From contig NW_026622997.1 of the NCBI RefSeq assembly GCF_023065955.2, forward strand, positions 6,372,001-6,436,000: 64,000 bases of DNA, given 5' to 3'. Source of the stretch: Ursus arctos (taxonomy: Eukaryota; Chordata; Mammalia; Carnivora; Ursidae). The notes beneath the pieces were generated by a model that made no database searches, was not told the origin of the DNA, and saw nothing but the letters and a program-made list of their open reading frames with translations. This document shows positions 35,330 through 47,420 of the stretch, piece after piece. Every line of letters starts with the position of its first letter. Position 1 is the first letter of the stretch. The position numbers were made by a program, and so were the translations under genes.

Positions 35330-35696
35330 ACCAGTTAAGCAGGATAAGGGCCTAAGGTCATATTTGATTCAATTTGAAAGGAATAAATAAAAGTAACATT
35401 TTACTAGCTGCATTTATATCGTTAGTTCATACTTTTACAAAAATAAAGCTCCCAATAGACATTCCTGATCTTGTACTCCTCTATACCCCTGGTCTGAACC
35501 CACTCTCATCTCCACTCCTAGGGGTAGGGCACAGTGGCATAAGAGACTGGGAGGGCGGAAGGATATCTTGTTCATTCATCATACTGTAATAGTGTCTTTG
35601 TGAAGCTGATAGCTTAAGGATTTGTTTTCTAGGTCACCAGTATGTTTCCAAGTCATTACTGGAATTGTAATAAAGGTCATTCTTTATTACAAAGTA
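35330..35696. other. Unassigned non-coding stretch
   Basis: Nothing recognisable. Confidence 0.4.
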
Positions 35697-36075
35697 TATC
35701 AGTTTACTAGGGCCACTATAACAAAATACCCCAGACTGGGTGGCTTAAACAGCAGAAATTTATTGTCTCGCAGTTCTGGAGTCTAGAGGTTTGAGATCAA
35801 GGAGTTGATAGGTTGGTTTCTACTGAGGCCTCTCTCCTTGTCTTATAGGTGAACATCTCCTTGTGTTTTTCCTCTATGTATCTGTGTCCTAATCTCCTTA
35901 TCTTATAAAGACACCAGTCATATTGAATTAGGGTCCACCCTAAAGACCCTCATTTTAGCTTGACTACCTCTATAAAGATCTTATCTCAAATACAGTCACA
36001 TCTGAAGTACTGGGGGTTGAGACTTCAACAAATGGAAAGTGGGAGGGGGCACCCCACAAATTAGCCCATGACACA
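35697..36075 (-). mobile_element. MaLR LTR (MST/MLT1-type), antisense
   Basis: 'ggccactataacaaaatacc', 'ccagactgggtggcttaaac', 'agcagaaatttattgtctcg' and 'cttataaagacaccagtcat', ending 'gagacttcaacaaatgg'. It is the best preserved of three copies in this orientation. Confidence 0.82.
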
Positions 36076-37529
36076 AAGAGGGGAGTCACGTTATCCAGGA
36101 TCCTTAAAGTCTGTCACTCCATATAAATACAGATCTAATCATATCAAAACCCATACCAGCTAAGTCTTTCAAATTTTAGACTTCTGAACTTACTTCCCAA
36201 ACTTCCGCACAACAGAGGGACTTCTTCAAAACTTACGGCGTATTCAAAACAAAACTCTTTCTAGTTTTCCCAGTGAAATTTTTATAGTTCTAAGGCTGAT
36301 CTTATCAAAAGGCTTTGTCAGCACAAAGGCCTCTGGATTTACATACAGGACTCTTGAGAAAGCCACATGGTGTCAAGGAGAAGCTGGACTGTAGCCTTCT
36401 CTTTTGGTAACCAGATTGATATATAATACCCTTTATAGTCTTGTTTTGCAGCTTAAATTGTATATTCCCCAAGTCCCTGGCTGAATAAATAAATTGAATT
36501 AGAGGTGGGGGTGTTTAACTTTGAATAACACTGGCTCTAGTCTGTGAAATTCTATATGTCTTTGTCTGAAACCTAGACCAGTTGTTCTTGCCTGGCAATA
36601 ATGGTTTGATTCTCACATTAAACTTATTAGTTTGATAAAAGGCCAAAAAGTGCAGACTCAAGAATCTGAAATGACCCATTTTCTAAGAAAGGCCCTGGCA
36701 AAGCCAACTGTCTATGGGAGATGCGAAAGGGCCTTGGCTTCTATTTTTGTGTTCTCCCCAAGGAACAAACATTTCTTTCATGTATACTTTGATGTGGAAA
36801 TAAAAGAATACTTATATATCATTGATGCTTTAGCATGAACATTTTCTGGGGAACATCTGCCCAGGTATTCCCAAACTTTGATGCTGTTACAAGTCAAGGA
36901 GAAAATGGCTGACACAGTCACGGAATCCTGGGTAGGAATCTAGCCTTTGTCCCACGGCCTGCACGTATGGAGCCCGCCACATCAGTCCAGAGGATAAGCC
37001 CTTTTGCAGCAACGTCTCACTAAAAATAGAACTGCTTAGGCCATCCTTCTTCTACCAAGAGGCATTGTGAGAGCAGAGCCTGAGGCATAATCTCCAGGAA
37101 AACAGGAAGGATGTCTTTCCTGTGAACTGCAGGCATGAGCCTCTTCTGGGTCCCTACTAATGCATTTCTGTGAATTAAGGTGGGACCTTGAGGAAAGGAC
37201 AGAAAATCTGCTCTGGCCAATGGCCAAGATTGAGTAAGTGTCTTTTGTTTGCAGGTTGAACAATGCCCTGTGAGGGGCCATGTAGACAACACAAAGATGT
37301 CCATGTCTCCTAGCCTGTTCACCTGGGCCCTGGATCTAGTCTTTGTCAGACAGCCACAGTTTGGGGAAAGGACAGAAGGCAGTAACGTGCAGGCTAAAAG
37401 GTCAAAGACTGGGGTGAGGAAGTCTTGACTTTCCCACCTCCCTAGAGCCTTCCAGCCAGGTATTATTTTCCTTTCATGTTCTTCCCTTCCTTGGGATTAG
37501 CCATAGCCCCTGCCCACAAGCAATTTCAG
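36076..37529. other. Unassigned non-coding stretch
   Basis: No gene or confident repeat in 1.45 kb. Overlapping short frames on the minus strand at 37,020-37,322 are in different frames and have no domains. Confidence 0.45.
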
Positions 37530-37692
37530 AATCCTGCAGACCTGAACTCAAATCCTAGCTCTGCCATTTACTAGCTGTCGGATCGTGGACAGCATGCAAT
37601 ATATTCACTTCCTTCATCTTTAAAACTGGACTCATCAAAACTTCCTCCCAGATTGTTGTGTAGATTACAGCAAGTGCTAAAAGAGTCTGGGG
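37530..37692 (+). mobile_element. MIR, sense
   Basis: 'gacctgaactcaaatcctag', 'ctctgccatttactagctgt', 'cttcatctttaaaactggac' are clear MIR core blocks. Confidence 0.8.
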
Positions 37693-38109
37693 CCTAGAAT
37701 TATTATTGCGCTTTCTGAGGCTGCAGGTACAGCTCTTCTTGCGACAAGCTCATTGGAAAAGAAAAACAAATGCCTTGAAGAGCAAACTCATCTTGTCTCT
37801 CCCCGAATGGCCTCAAGAACCTGGCGCAGCTGAGGGCTCTGCCCTGATGGCCATGCTTCCGAGCAGAGTGACCAGAGGCCCTTTTGCCTCCTTTCCAGTG
37901 CATTTTGAGAAATCTTACATGGCCACTGACCTCCGTCTGAACACAGGAACCACAAAAGAGGAGCACTTTGGCAAAAGGAGAGGGAGGAATCTCTTCCTGC
38001 ACCATGCTTGTATCCCAGAGAGGAGGGTAGGCGTTCTAAATTGGTGGCCCCAGAATTGGAGATTATTCATTTATTTTGTGAAACTCAGTCAAAGCCAATA
38101 GAACACTAA
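37693..38109. other. Unassigned stretch with a 131-codon open frame
   Basis: A plus-strand frame (37,706-38,101) overlaps a 100-codon minus-strand frame (37,703-38,005). No domain is recognised in either. Not called as a gene. Confidence 0.4.
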
Positions 38110-38650
38110 CTCGTTCTACAAAGGAAGGTCAGCTTTCCCAAAATGATGTTCTAGAAACTGGCCAGGGGCGGGGGGGAGGTTCAGAGCAAATATCCCCAAA
38201 ATGTGCCTCTTTGGCTTGTGGACTATTTTGGGCTGAAGGCAATCAAGAACCCCTGGGCTCAAGAAAAACTTTTTGTCCTTCCCTAACTGCCTAGAAAAAT
38301 CTAATTGGCGTTCTTTCCAAGAATGAGAGTTATTACCGAATAAATTTTATCTGACTGACCCATCTGTATGGCAGGTCAAACATCTAATTATCAAACATCT
38401 GCTCTTCTTATTGTCCTGTGAATTCTCCTCCTCCCCTCTGAAACCCCAGTTCCCTATCCCATTCCTTCCCTCAGGATGACATGTGTATTTCATTCTACCT
38501 TTCTGTCTTGGAACTTCTCATATATGTGGAGTTCCTTTACATAAAAAATGAAATTTTATTTTCTCCCGTTAATCTGTCTATGTCAATTTAATTCTTAGAC
38601 CAACCAGAAGAAACTTTGAAATGTAGAGAAAACTTTCCCTTTCCAACAGA
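38110..38650 (+). mobile_element. ERV1-class (gammaretrovirus-like) LTR, sense
   Basis: 'atgtgcctctttggcttgtg', 'gactattttgggctgaaggc', then a C/T-rich part, 'ttctcccgttaatctgtcta' and 'gtcaatttaattcttagacc' with a terminal 'gaaaactttccc'. These resemble U3 and R/U5 parts of old class I ERV LTRs. No internal region adjoins, so it reads as a solo LTR. Subfamily not assigned. Confidence 0.65.
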
Positions 38651-38734
38651 ACCCTAGGAAAAGAGTTTAATCTTGAATTGGTTCTCATCTCCCAGTCTGT
38701 AAACTCCTTCGAGAGAGAGATTATGGGATACTAA

Positions 38735-38832
38735 TGTTCGTAGCCACAGAGTCTAGCAGTGCCTGGCACATAGTATCCATAGTAACAGTGACGGTGGGGA
38801 AAAAAATGTTTGTTGGATAAAATGCATAAATA
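38735..38832 (+). mobile_element. L2 3' end, sense
   Basis: 'cagagtctagcagtgcctgg', 'cacatagtatccatag', 'aatgtttgttggataaaatg' match the L2 terminus. Confidence 0.6.
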
Positions 38833-39885
38833 CATACAAACATACATATCTCTCAGCTTATTGGATCTCATTTCTCTCAATAATATTGACAGCCTTGATA
38901 GCTTTTGGCAGGCTGATTAACACCAAAGCCTTGATTTTCTCATAAAATGGGTCTAAAACATGCCTTAATTTGAGGATTGACTTCAGAATTCAATCTATAA
39001 GAACTATGTTTTTCAAACAACGACCTCACCCCATTTGTGGGTCACAAAATCAAATCACTGGGCTGTGGCCAGCATTATTTTATATATATATATATACATA
39101 TATATATGTAGAAGTGGAAAATAAATAGACATAACAGAAAATATGACTGAGAATATCAGAGTAGGTTCATAGGGAGGAAAAACAAGTATTATTTTGTGAC
39201 ACTTTTGTGCCAATTATGTATTTAGGTGGATACTGGCTTGGAATGTAAAACGCATTTCCTAATGTACATTGTGGTACAAGATGTTCCAAAGTCACTGTAC
39301 CCAAGCAGGCCCACCAGGCAGCTCTGAGAGAGGATGGAAGAGGTAACACACATTGGTTTGTGCAGCCCAGTTTCAGCCCTGGTGCAGCAGGGCAGCTTTT
39401 CCTGGGTCTGTGGAGTGGCTATGGCTGTGTTGCAAAACCCTCTGGGATGCATTTACTTTATCACGTTGCCAAGATTTTGCCTAGAGAACAAGTTTCTGAG
39501 TGAAAACTCCAGACCCATGCAAGTCTGGCATTCGTTGTTTGAAGGTAAAGAAATCACAATTAGGACTAAATTGATCTTTTCTCAAGGGATGCATAAACAC
39601 ATGCTCCAGAACCTTTTAGAATGAATTGCAGGCAGGGCCTGTAGTCCCCCTGTGAAGTCTTGATTCCAAAGACTTATTTTAGGAAGAGAAAAACTGACGG
39701 TTGGAATTATAGAATCATGAAGTTGGACTAAGAAAGTACCTTAGAAGTCAACTGACCAGCCCAATACATGAGACCTCTTTGCCAGGTCACTTTCAGAGAG
39801 GGGGATTCTTGCTTCCTCTAATGAAAGCCCATTCCATTCTGACCAGCTCTAACTGTTCAAATGTTATCCCTTTCTATTCATCTTA
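38833..39885. other. Mostly unassigned stretch
   Basis: 'cccatttgtgggtcacaaaa' then 'tcaaatcactgggctgtggc' at 39,030-39,075 recalls a DNA-type repeat that I cannot name. A short TA run is near 39,083-39,107. No gene is recognised. Confidence 0.4.
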
Positions 39886-39890
39886 TTGTT

Positions 39891-39929
<39 letters not shown>

Positions 39930-40056
39930 TGTATTTATTTACTTATTTACTATTTATTCAAGTATGATTAACATACAGTGTTATATTAGTTTCAAGTATA
40001 CAATATAATAACAATTCTATACATTACTCAGTGCTCATCAGGCTAAGTGTACCCTT

Positions 40057-40520
40057 CTTGTTTTGTTTTGTTTTGTTTTAGTTTTTGTTTCCTGTGTGTT
40101 TGCATTTTTATTTTTTCCCAAGTTTTTATTTAAATTCCAGTTAGTTAACATACAGTGTAATATTAGTTTCAGGAGTAGAATTTAGTGATTCAACACTTAA
40201 ATACACCCATCACCCAACCTATTTAACCCATCCCCATTCCCTCACCCACCTCCCCTTTGGTAACCACTGTTCTCTATAGCTAAGAGTCTGTTCTTTGGGG
40301 CACCTGGCTGCCTCAGTTGGTAGAGAATGCAACTCTTGATCTCAGGGTTGTGGGTTTAAGCTCCACATTGGGTATAGAGATTACTTAAAAATACAACCTA
40401 AAAAAAAAGTCTGTTTCTTGGTTTTCCTCTTTTCTTTTTTCTCCCCTATATTCATTTAATTTGTTTCTTAAATTCCACATATGAATGAAATCATATGGTA
40501 TTTGCTTTTCTCTGACGGGA
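40057..40520 (-). mobile_element. Second L1 3' end nested in the first L1
   Basis: It has its own (TTTTG)n tail, then the same 'ttagttaacatacagtgtaa' 3' UTR start again, through 'aattccacatatgaatgaaa'. TSDs taagtgtaccctt (40,044-40,056) and taagtgtactctt (40,521-40,533) match 12/13 and lie inside the outer L1 3' UTR. Confidence 0.9.
40297..40404 (+). mobile_element. Old short Can-SINE, sense, nested in the nested L1
   Basis: 'ggggcacctggctgcctcag', 'ttggtagagaatgcaactct', 'tgatctcagggttgtgggtt' and 'gagattacttaaaaat' plus A tail. Flanks aagagtctgttctt (40,282) and aaaagtctgtttctt (40,405) are the worn TSD. Confidence 0.92.
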
Positions 40521-40794
40521 TAAGTGTACTCTTAATCCCCTTCACCTGTTTCACCCATCCCTCCACCCACATCCCCTCTGGCAACCACGAGTTTGTTCTC
40601 TATATTTAAGAGTCCGATTTGTCTCTTTCTTTCTTTGTTTCTTAAATTCCACATATGAGTGAAATCATATGGTGTTTGTCTTTCTCTCTCTGACTTATTT
40701 CATTTAGAATTATATCTTCTAGGTCTGTCCATGTTGTTGCAAATGGTAAGATCTCCTTTTTATGGCTGAGAAATATTGCATTGTGTGTATGTCT

Positions 40795-41065
40795 ATACAT
40801 ATATATCATATATATACACACACACACATATATATATATATATAGAAAGAGAGAGAGAGAAGGGGATAGATAGATATAGATATATAGACAAATATAGAGA
40901 CATAAATATAAATATAGATAGATGATAGATAGATGATAGATAGATAGATAGATGATAGATAAATAGATAGATGATAGATAGATAGATAGATGATAGATAG
41001 ATGATAGATAAATAGATAGATGATAGATAGATAATAGATAGATGATAGGTAGATATACAGCTACA
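40795..41065. repeat. Compound TA/CA/GA/GATA microsatellite inside L1 3' UTR
   Basis: TA- and CA-rich runs (40,795-40,845) pass into GA and then a long GATA/GATGATA array. The array has a quasi-periodic higher-order pattern in which gatagatagatgatagat-like blocks recur with occasional aaat. It grew from the short TA run in the L1 3' part. Confidence 0.95.
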
Positions 41066-42783
41066 TTTTTTTATCCATTCATCTGTGGATGGACATTTGG
41101 GATGCTTCCATATCTTGGCTATTATAAATAATACTGCAATAAACATGGGGCTGCATATACCTTTTTGAATTAGTGTTTTTGTTTTCTTTGGGTAAATACC
41201 TAGTAGTGGAATTGCTGGATCATATGGTGATTTTATTTTTAATTTTTTGAGGAAACTCCATACTATTTTCCACAGTGGCTGCACCAGCTTGCATTCCCAC
41301 CAACAGTACACAAGGGTTCCTTTTTCTCCACATCCTTACCGACATTGTTATTTCTTATTTTATTTCAGCCGTTCTGATAGGTATAGAGTGATATCTCATT
41401 GTGGTTTTGGTTTGCATTTCTCTGATGATTAGTGATGTTGAGCATCTTTTCATGTTGCTCATCTGAATGTCTATTGATCATCTCTATGTCTTCTTTGGAT
41501 AAATGTCTATTCAGGTCCTCTGCCCATTTTTTAATCAGATTTTTTTTTTTTTTTGGTTTTGAATTGTATAAGTTCCTTATATATTTTGGATATTAACTCC
41601 TTATCAAATGCATCATTTGCAAATACCTTCTCCCATTCAGTACGTTGTCTTTTTGTTTTGTTTCCTTCCCTATGCAAAAGCTTTTTATTTTGGTATAATC
41701 CTAATAGTTTAATTTTGTTTTTGTTTCCCTTGCCAAAGGAGATATATCTAGAAAAACATCTGTACAGCTAATGTCAAAGAGATTACTGCCTATGTTTTCT
41801 TCTAGGAATACTATGGTTGCGGGTGTCACATTTAGGTCTTTAATCCACTTTAAATTTATTTTTGCATATGGTATAATGAGTGGTCCATTTTCATTCTTTT
41901 GCATGTAGCTGACCAATATTTCCAACACCATTTGTGGAAGAGACTTTTTCCCATTCTTGCCTCCTTTGTCATATATTAATTGACCATAAAGGTATAAGTT
42001 TATTTCTGGACTCTATTTTGTTCCATTGATATCTGCGTCTATTTTTGTGCTAGTACCATACTATTTTGATTACTACCAGATACACAGTATATCTTGAAAT
42101 CTGGGATTGCGATACCTCCAGTTTTGTTCTTCTTCTTCAAGATTACTTTGGCTACTTGGGGTCTTTTGTGGTTCCATACAACTTTTAGTATTATTTGTTC
42201 TAGTTTTGTAAAAAATGCTGTTGGCGTTTTGATAGGGATTGTATTAAATCTGTAGATTGCTTTGGATAGTATAGACATTTTAATAATATTGGTTCTCCCA
42301 ATCCATTAACATAGAATATCTTTCCATTTGTTTGTGTCATCTTCAATTTCTTTCATCAGTGTTTTAGTTTTCAGAGTACTGGTCTTTCACCTCTTTGGTA
42401 AGTTTATTCCTAGGTATTTTATTCTTTTTGATGCAATTGTAAATGGAATTTCCCCCCCTAATTTCTCTTTCTGCTACTTCATTAATAGTATATAGAAATG
42501 CAACATATTTATGTATATTAATTCTGTATCCTGTGACCTTACTGAATTCATTGATCAGTCCTAGTAGTTTTTTGGTAGTCTCTGTGGTTTTTCTATATAG
42601 AGCCACATGCCATCTGCAAATAGTGAAAGTTTTACTTCTTCCTTACCAAATGGATACCTTGTATTTCCTTTTTTTGTCTGATTGCTATGGCTAGGACTTT
42701 CAGTACTGTGTTGAATAGAAGTCGTGAGAATGGATATCCTTGTCTTACTCTTGATCTTAGAGGAAATCTTTCAGTGTTTCACC

Positions 42784-44582
42784 AAATGCTCTTTCATCCA
42801 ATATCAAACCACCCTTCCGTCACTTTTAATTATTGGTCCTAAAAGCCAAAGAGAAAAGAATTCTCCTCCCCTACAAAGTCCCTCACCTAATTCTAAAAAA
42901 ACTTACTGACTAAAGAAGTCTGATAGCCAAGTTACCACTTGTACAACTCTCTAAATTCCACCCAACTCAAATCATCTTGAGGGGCTTGATTATAATTCAA
43001 GTTCTCCTTTGGCCCAGCCTATCTTTGTCATTGGCTCGATTTTACATAAAACAAAATGAGTCATAAAGTCAAGCTATTATATGAATGTAAGGAAACCAAA
43101 TACCCTTTTAGAGGAACTTTATCAGTATTATCAACATCGAGCCTCAGTCTCCCTTATGAAGAATTGAAATTCTGAAATCTGAGCAGAGAAGGGCTTTAAC
43201 AAGAGAACGTATCTCCAGGTGGGGAGGGGAGCTAGCAGAATGGTCCCAGACGAGTGTCCCCTTCCCTTGTGGGCTCCATGTTGATTTCTGCTGTAGAAAT
43301 TCCCTCTGGTCTCCAGACAGGCACCACTCCTCTATTACTAACACATGCTCAAAATTGTTCTTTCCTTGGATGCTCTGAGTACAGCTAAAATGCACTGGAA
43401 TTTACAAGAAGGTCACCCCCACAGCACCAGAACAAAAAAGAAATAAACTTAAGGCATTGCTGTTGGCACCATGGAGTCTCAAAGTTCTTAGACCTGCCTG
43501 GGACTCTTCTTTCCAAGATGGGAGCCATATACTCTAGCCTCTTCTAGAATCCTAAGTAAAGAGAGCACCTGCCTTAGCCTTTGAAGATTCCATCCTGGGC
43601 TCCAGGGTTTCCCATCCTAGCCCCTGACCCACATCTCCTCCCTTTCTCACTAGTGTGGTTTGCTCTTCTGTGAGCCTTAGCCAAAAAGGATCTGGGTCTT
43701 ACCACACTGATAACCTAGGGATCGCAGTATTGACCCAGCAACCCTGCCACTCCATGCCAATCCCCCATAGAAAGCAGAAGATTGCTTTTTCCAGGTTTAA
43801 ACAAACAAACAAATAAACAACAAAAACAAACAAACAAACAAAAACCCTGCTTGAGTTCCTATGCGCACTCTGAGGGACTCCATTAGGCACTCAGTTCTTT
43901 TCCTAAATAGAGATAAATTAGTAAAAACCAGGCACAGCAAATAATCACACCCTTCCTTACTCAGAGGCCACCACCACTCACTCAGGTGTCCCTAGAGACT
44001 AGGGACTACTCCAACATCTCCTTCAGTCCAATCTCACCAGCCTAAAGGTCATCAGATCACCCTGACTACTTATTCTGGGATTCGATTTGACCTGTGTTGC
44101 GACCCAGACATTCTGATGGTGGCAAAGACTGAAGTCCTCCCTACCACCCTCTCAACAGCACATGAACCACCAGACCCAAAAAGAACCAAATGGCGGAGCC
44201 TGCTTAAAATATAGTTTTAGTTATTCATCCAGCCGTAAACACAACCCAAAGCAAATTCTGCCACTGACTTCCTGTGAGAAACGTTTATCACTTGGCAAAT
44301 CATATGCTATACATTTCCTAGGTATAGATACTATTCCTAGAATCTTAGTGTTGGAAAGATCTCAGAGGTCTTTTGATCTAATACTATCTTTTTACAAGGT
44401 GAGAACTAAAGTATAAGTGATTGGCCTATAAATTGTTCAGCTTATTACTGAAATGACAAGGGCTAGTGCACTCCCACCATTGACATGTTATTTCACAATC
44501 TCCCTGATGTACTTTCCACCTGCGGGAGTTGTAAAATAGACCACAAATTCTTCACTCCCTCTTCTATCAAAAGATAAAGCCA
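42784..44582. other. Unassigned non-coding stretch with a CAAA repeat
   Basis: No gene is recognised in 1.8 kb. The only low-complexity feature is the CAAA array listed separately. Confidence 0.45.
43800..43845. repeat. (CAAA)n microsatellite
   Basis: About eleven aaac units with one t and one extra a. Confidence 0.9.
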
Positions 44583-44868
44583 TTCAAGGTGTCAGCAGTG
44601 TTGGTTTCTTCTGAGGCCTCTCTTCTTGGCTTGTAGATGGCCATCTTCTCTCCATGTCCTCGCATGGTCTTCCCTCTGTGTCTGTGTCCTAATCTCCTCT
44701 TCTTATAAAGACATCAATCACATTAGATTAGGACCTACCCTCATAACCTATTTAATCTTAATTAACTCTTTAAAGACCCTGTCTCCAAATAAGTTCACAA
44801 TCTGAGGTACTAGAGGTTGAACTTCAACATATGAATGGGGGGGGGCACAATTCAACCCGTAACACCTC
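44583..44868 (-). mobile_element. MaLR LTR (MST/MLT1-type), antisense, partial
   Basis: Starts inside the LTR at 'attcaaggtgtcagcagtgt', then 'cttcttggcttgtagatggc', 'cttcttataaagacatcaat', ending 'gaacttcaacatatgaatgg' and a G9 run. The outer end seen in the 35,697 copy is missing. Confidence 0.8.
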
Positions 44869-44871
44869 TAA

Positions 44872-46035
44872 AAGTGTTCTGGTTACCAATTCTGACATAG
44901 GATCTTTTCTCCATTCCTCCAAGAATTCTGTGGACACCAGCCAGGTGTCCTATTGAATTCTGACAGTATCTACCCAGAGAGATATCATCAGATTCTACAG
45001 GTTAAGGGCGCAGTCCCAAAAGACTGCGTCCCCCACTTCGGATGCTAATTGCAAGCCCAGGTTGTTACCTGTGCTTCTGACATACCAGCTACAAACTAGA
45101 AGTTCCAAGACCTTCCTCCTTCTGATCAGTTCAGACATAGTCAATCTTAGGTTGTCACCTGTGCTTTTGACTGACTGGCTATAAGTCAGACTTTCCAATG
45201 ACCATACCCGGGGGGTTTGATTAATTTGTTAGAGCAGCTCGCTGAACTCAGAAAACCTGTTACCCACCAAATTACCAGTTTGTTTAAAAGGATATTAGAA
45301 AATACAAGTCAACAGCCAGATAAAGAGATACATAGGGCAAGATCCTGAACAAAGGAGTTTCTGTCCTCATGGAGTTTGGGGCCTGCCGTGCGGCAAATGG
45401 AAGCATTCTGGTTCCCCATCCTGGAAGCTCTCTGAACCTCATATACAACTCAGGACCAGCCAGATGGAAGAAATGGACAAGGTATTGGCAAACGGCATGG
45501 AGCTTCCATGCTCTCCCAGGACATCACTCTCCCCTGCCCCCCATCTCCACATGTTCACCAACCCAAAAGTTCTCCAAACCATGTCCTTTTGAGGTTTTAC
45601 GGAGGTTTCATTTCATGGGCATGGCTGATTAAATCATTGGCCATTGGTGATTGATTCAACCTCCAGCCCCTTTCCCCTCCTCATAAATCAGGGGATGGAA
45701 CTGAAAATTCCAATCCTCTATTCATGGTTAGTTCCCCTGGCAGCCAGCCCCCATCCTTAGATGCTTTTCAAAATCACTTCATTCACATAAACCCAGTTAT
45801 GTTGGAAAGGAGCTTGTTAAAAATAATAAGACACCCATTTTACTTTGATGACTCAAAAGTGATTTCAGGAACTGAAAATAAGAGGCCAAATATTATGACA
45901 AAAGATGCTCCCACTGCTCTTATTGCTCAGGAAATTCCAAGGGTTTTAGGAGCTGAGAGCCAAAAACCATGGACAAAGACCAAATATATATTTCTTATTA
46001 TAAATCACAATATCATAACCTCCTTGCAAGGAAGA
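44872..46035 (+). mobile_element. Long LTR, ERVL-class, MER21-like
   Basis: Starts near 'ccaagaattctgtggacacc' and 'agccaggtgtcctattgaat'. It has an internal duplicated pair ('gttgttacctgtgcttctga' and 'gttgtcacctgtgctttt' at 45,060 and 45,152), then 'ggtttgattaatttgttaga', 'tggctgattaaatcattggc', and ends 'gaccaaatatatatttctta' plus 'ttataaatcacaatatcata'. No internal retroviral genes adjoin. The name is from memory. Confidence 0.7.
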
Positions 46036-47420
46036 ATGGTCTGTATACAATTTGCACCTGAAGCACTCAGTTCTCACTGCTCTAATAGGAACATCAACTT
46101 ACTACATATTCTTGCCCAGATCACTCAATAATAATATATCCTAAACTGAGGTGGAAATAATATACATGGACGAGAAGGAAAATCAGTCATGATCATGGGA
46201 ACTCTTTCCTTTGTACAGTGGGAAATCAGGGACTGCCTCCAATGATGGTGAGAATAGGAAAAGCCTCAGTGCCATGATAACCGCTGGTCAAGGGAGCGGG
46301 AGTCTTTGGTCACATCTGTGCTTTGTAGTCCAAGGGCCAGTGCCATGGAAAGCCAGGCCACTTCGGCAGGGTACTATGGGAGAGAGCTGAGTCTACTGGG
46401 GCTTTTTCAGGCACCAACACAAATAGTTCCCCTGTGAGCCTGGCTCCAGCAATCAGGCTGTTAGGTTAGGCATGAGTCCCACCTGCTGCAAACACAGACA
46501 AACAGGACACTCAGTGTTCCATTAAGGAACTCGTATTTTATTCACCGCTCTACAAGCCCGTGTCATTAATTATGTGTGATGCTGTGCCTGGGAGTGGGGT
46601 GGGTAGCAGATTGGTATGCTAACCTTTCACCTCTCCAGAGCCTGGATTCAGGCCCCAGCTCCCAACTTCACATACAAATATGGACTTGGCAAGCAGAACC
46701 CGAGTCTGGTTTATGTAGAGCAAGGAAACCACTGGCAAGCAGCTCTCTTGGCCCAGGCTTCAGGACATAGCCCAGGCCCAGATTGCAGGGGTGTCTGGGA
46801 TTAGCCGTGAGGGATTCTACAGCAGCCTGCAGGAAGAGAGACTTTCCTTGGAATAGGAATGCAGACCAGTGTTCATGTCAACACAACTGAAATCCTCCCT
46901 TCCCTGGCTCATCTTTTTCAATAAAAACTCTGCTTCCTCCATCAGACCACCTCACAGCATCCTCCCTATCTACCTGGTTGTTTTCAATAACCCACCCTCC
47001 CCAGGTGGCTCCTTTGCCTCTGAGCTTTCTGCCATGCCTTCACCATGCTACCAAACTCTTCAAAAAGAAGTGAACTTGTTGACTTTACTGGCAACTCCAT
47101 TTTCTATGCCATGGCCTCAGGCTCCTCCTGCCATATTGCGAGTCCCACCATGGGAGCCTGGAGACTTCCTTGTCATAGCTGTGGTTTGGATTGTACTTTA
47201 CTTACTGTCGAGGACTCCAAGGCTGTCTCATTCAAAGTAGGCATGATCCTGATTCCCAGTCTCTACTCTTCCCAAGGCCTGCATCCCTGTCAGGATGTTC
47301 AGAGCAGGAATACTTTTGTGTACCTGGGACAGTTTGAATCATAATGTGTGCCTTATGAAAAGAAGAGGCACTGGCAACAGCAAATGGACAAATAGATCTA
47401 ACTCCCTTTAAAATTATTTA
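46036..47420. other. Unassigned non-coding stretch
   Basis: Short overlapping frames (for example 46,869-47,240, 123 codons) have no recognisable domain. No repeat is assigned. Confidence 0.4.

Larger units (their letters stand above)
39886..42783 (-). mobile_element. Carnivore L1, 5'-truncated, antisense: 3' UTR and ORF2 3' half
   Basis: Begins with a (TTTA)n tail (39,886-39,955), then the 3' UTR ('gattaacatacagtgttata'), then ORF2 read on the minus strand. The C-terminal ORF2 piece is visible at 41,311 downward ([27 protein letters not shown]). ORF2 continues to the 5' truncation at about 42,783. Several frame breaks show it is inactive. A second L1 is inserted at 40,057-40,520, and a simple-repeat expansion fills 40,795-41,065. 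No endonuclease domain remains. Confidence 0.93.

Noticed and set aside
40850..41065. Regularly spaced repeats recalling a CRISPR array
   Set aside because: Tetranucleotide microsatellite in a mammalian L1, with no unique spacers and no cas genes.
40793..41311. A 172-codon minus-strand open frame
   Set aside because: The first half is the L1 ORF2 C-terminus; the second half is translation of the GATA/TA microsatellite.
45724..46131. A 135-codon open frame
   Set aside because: It lies largely within the MER21-like LTR and extends into unassigned sequence; no domain is recognised.
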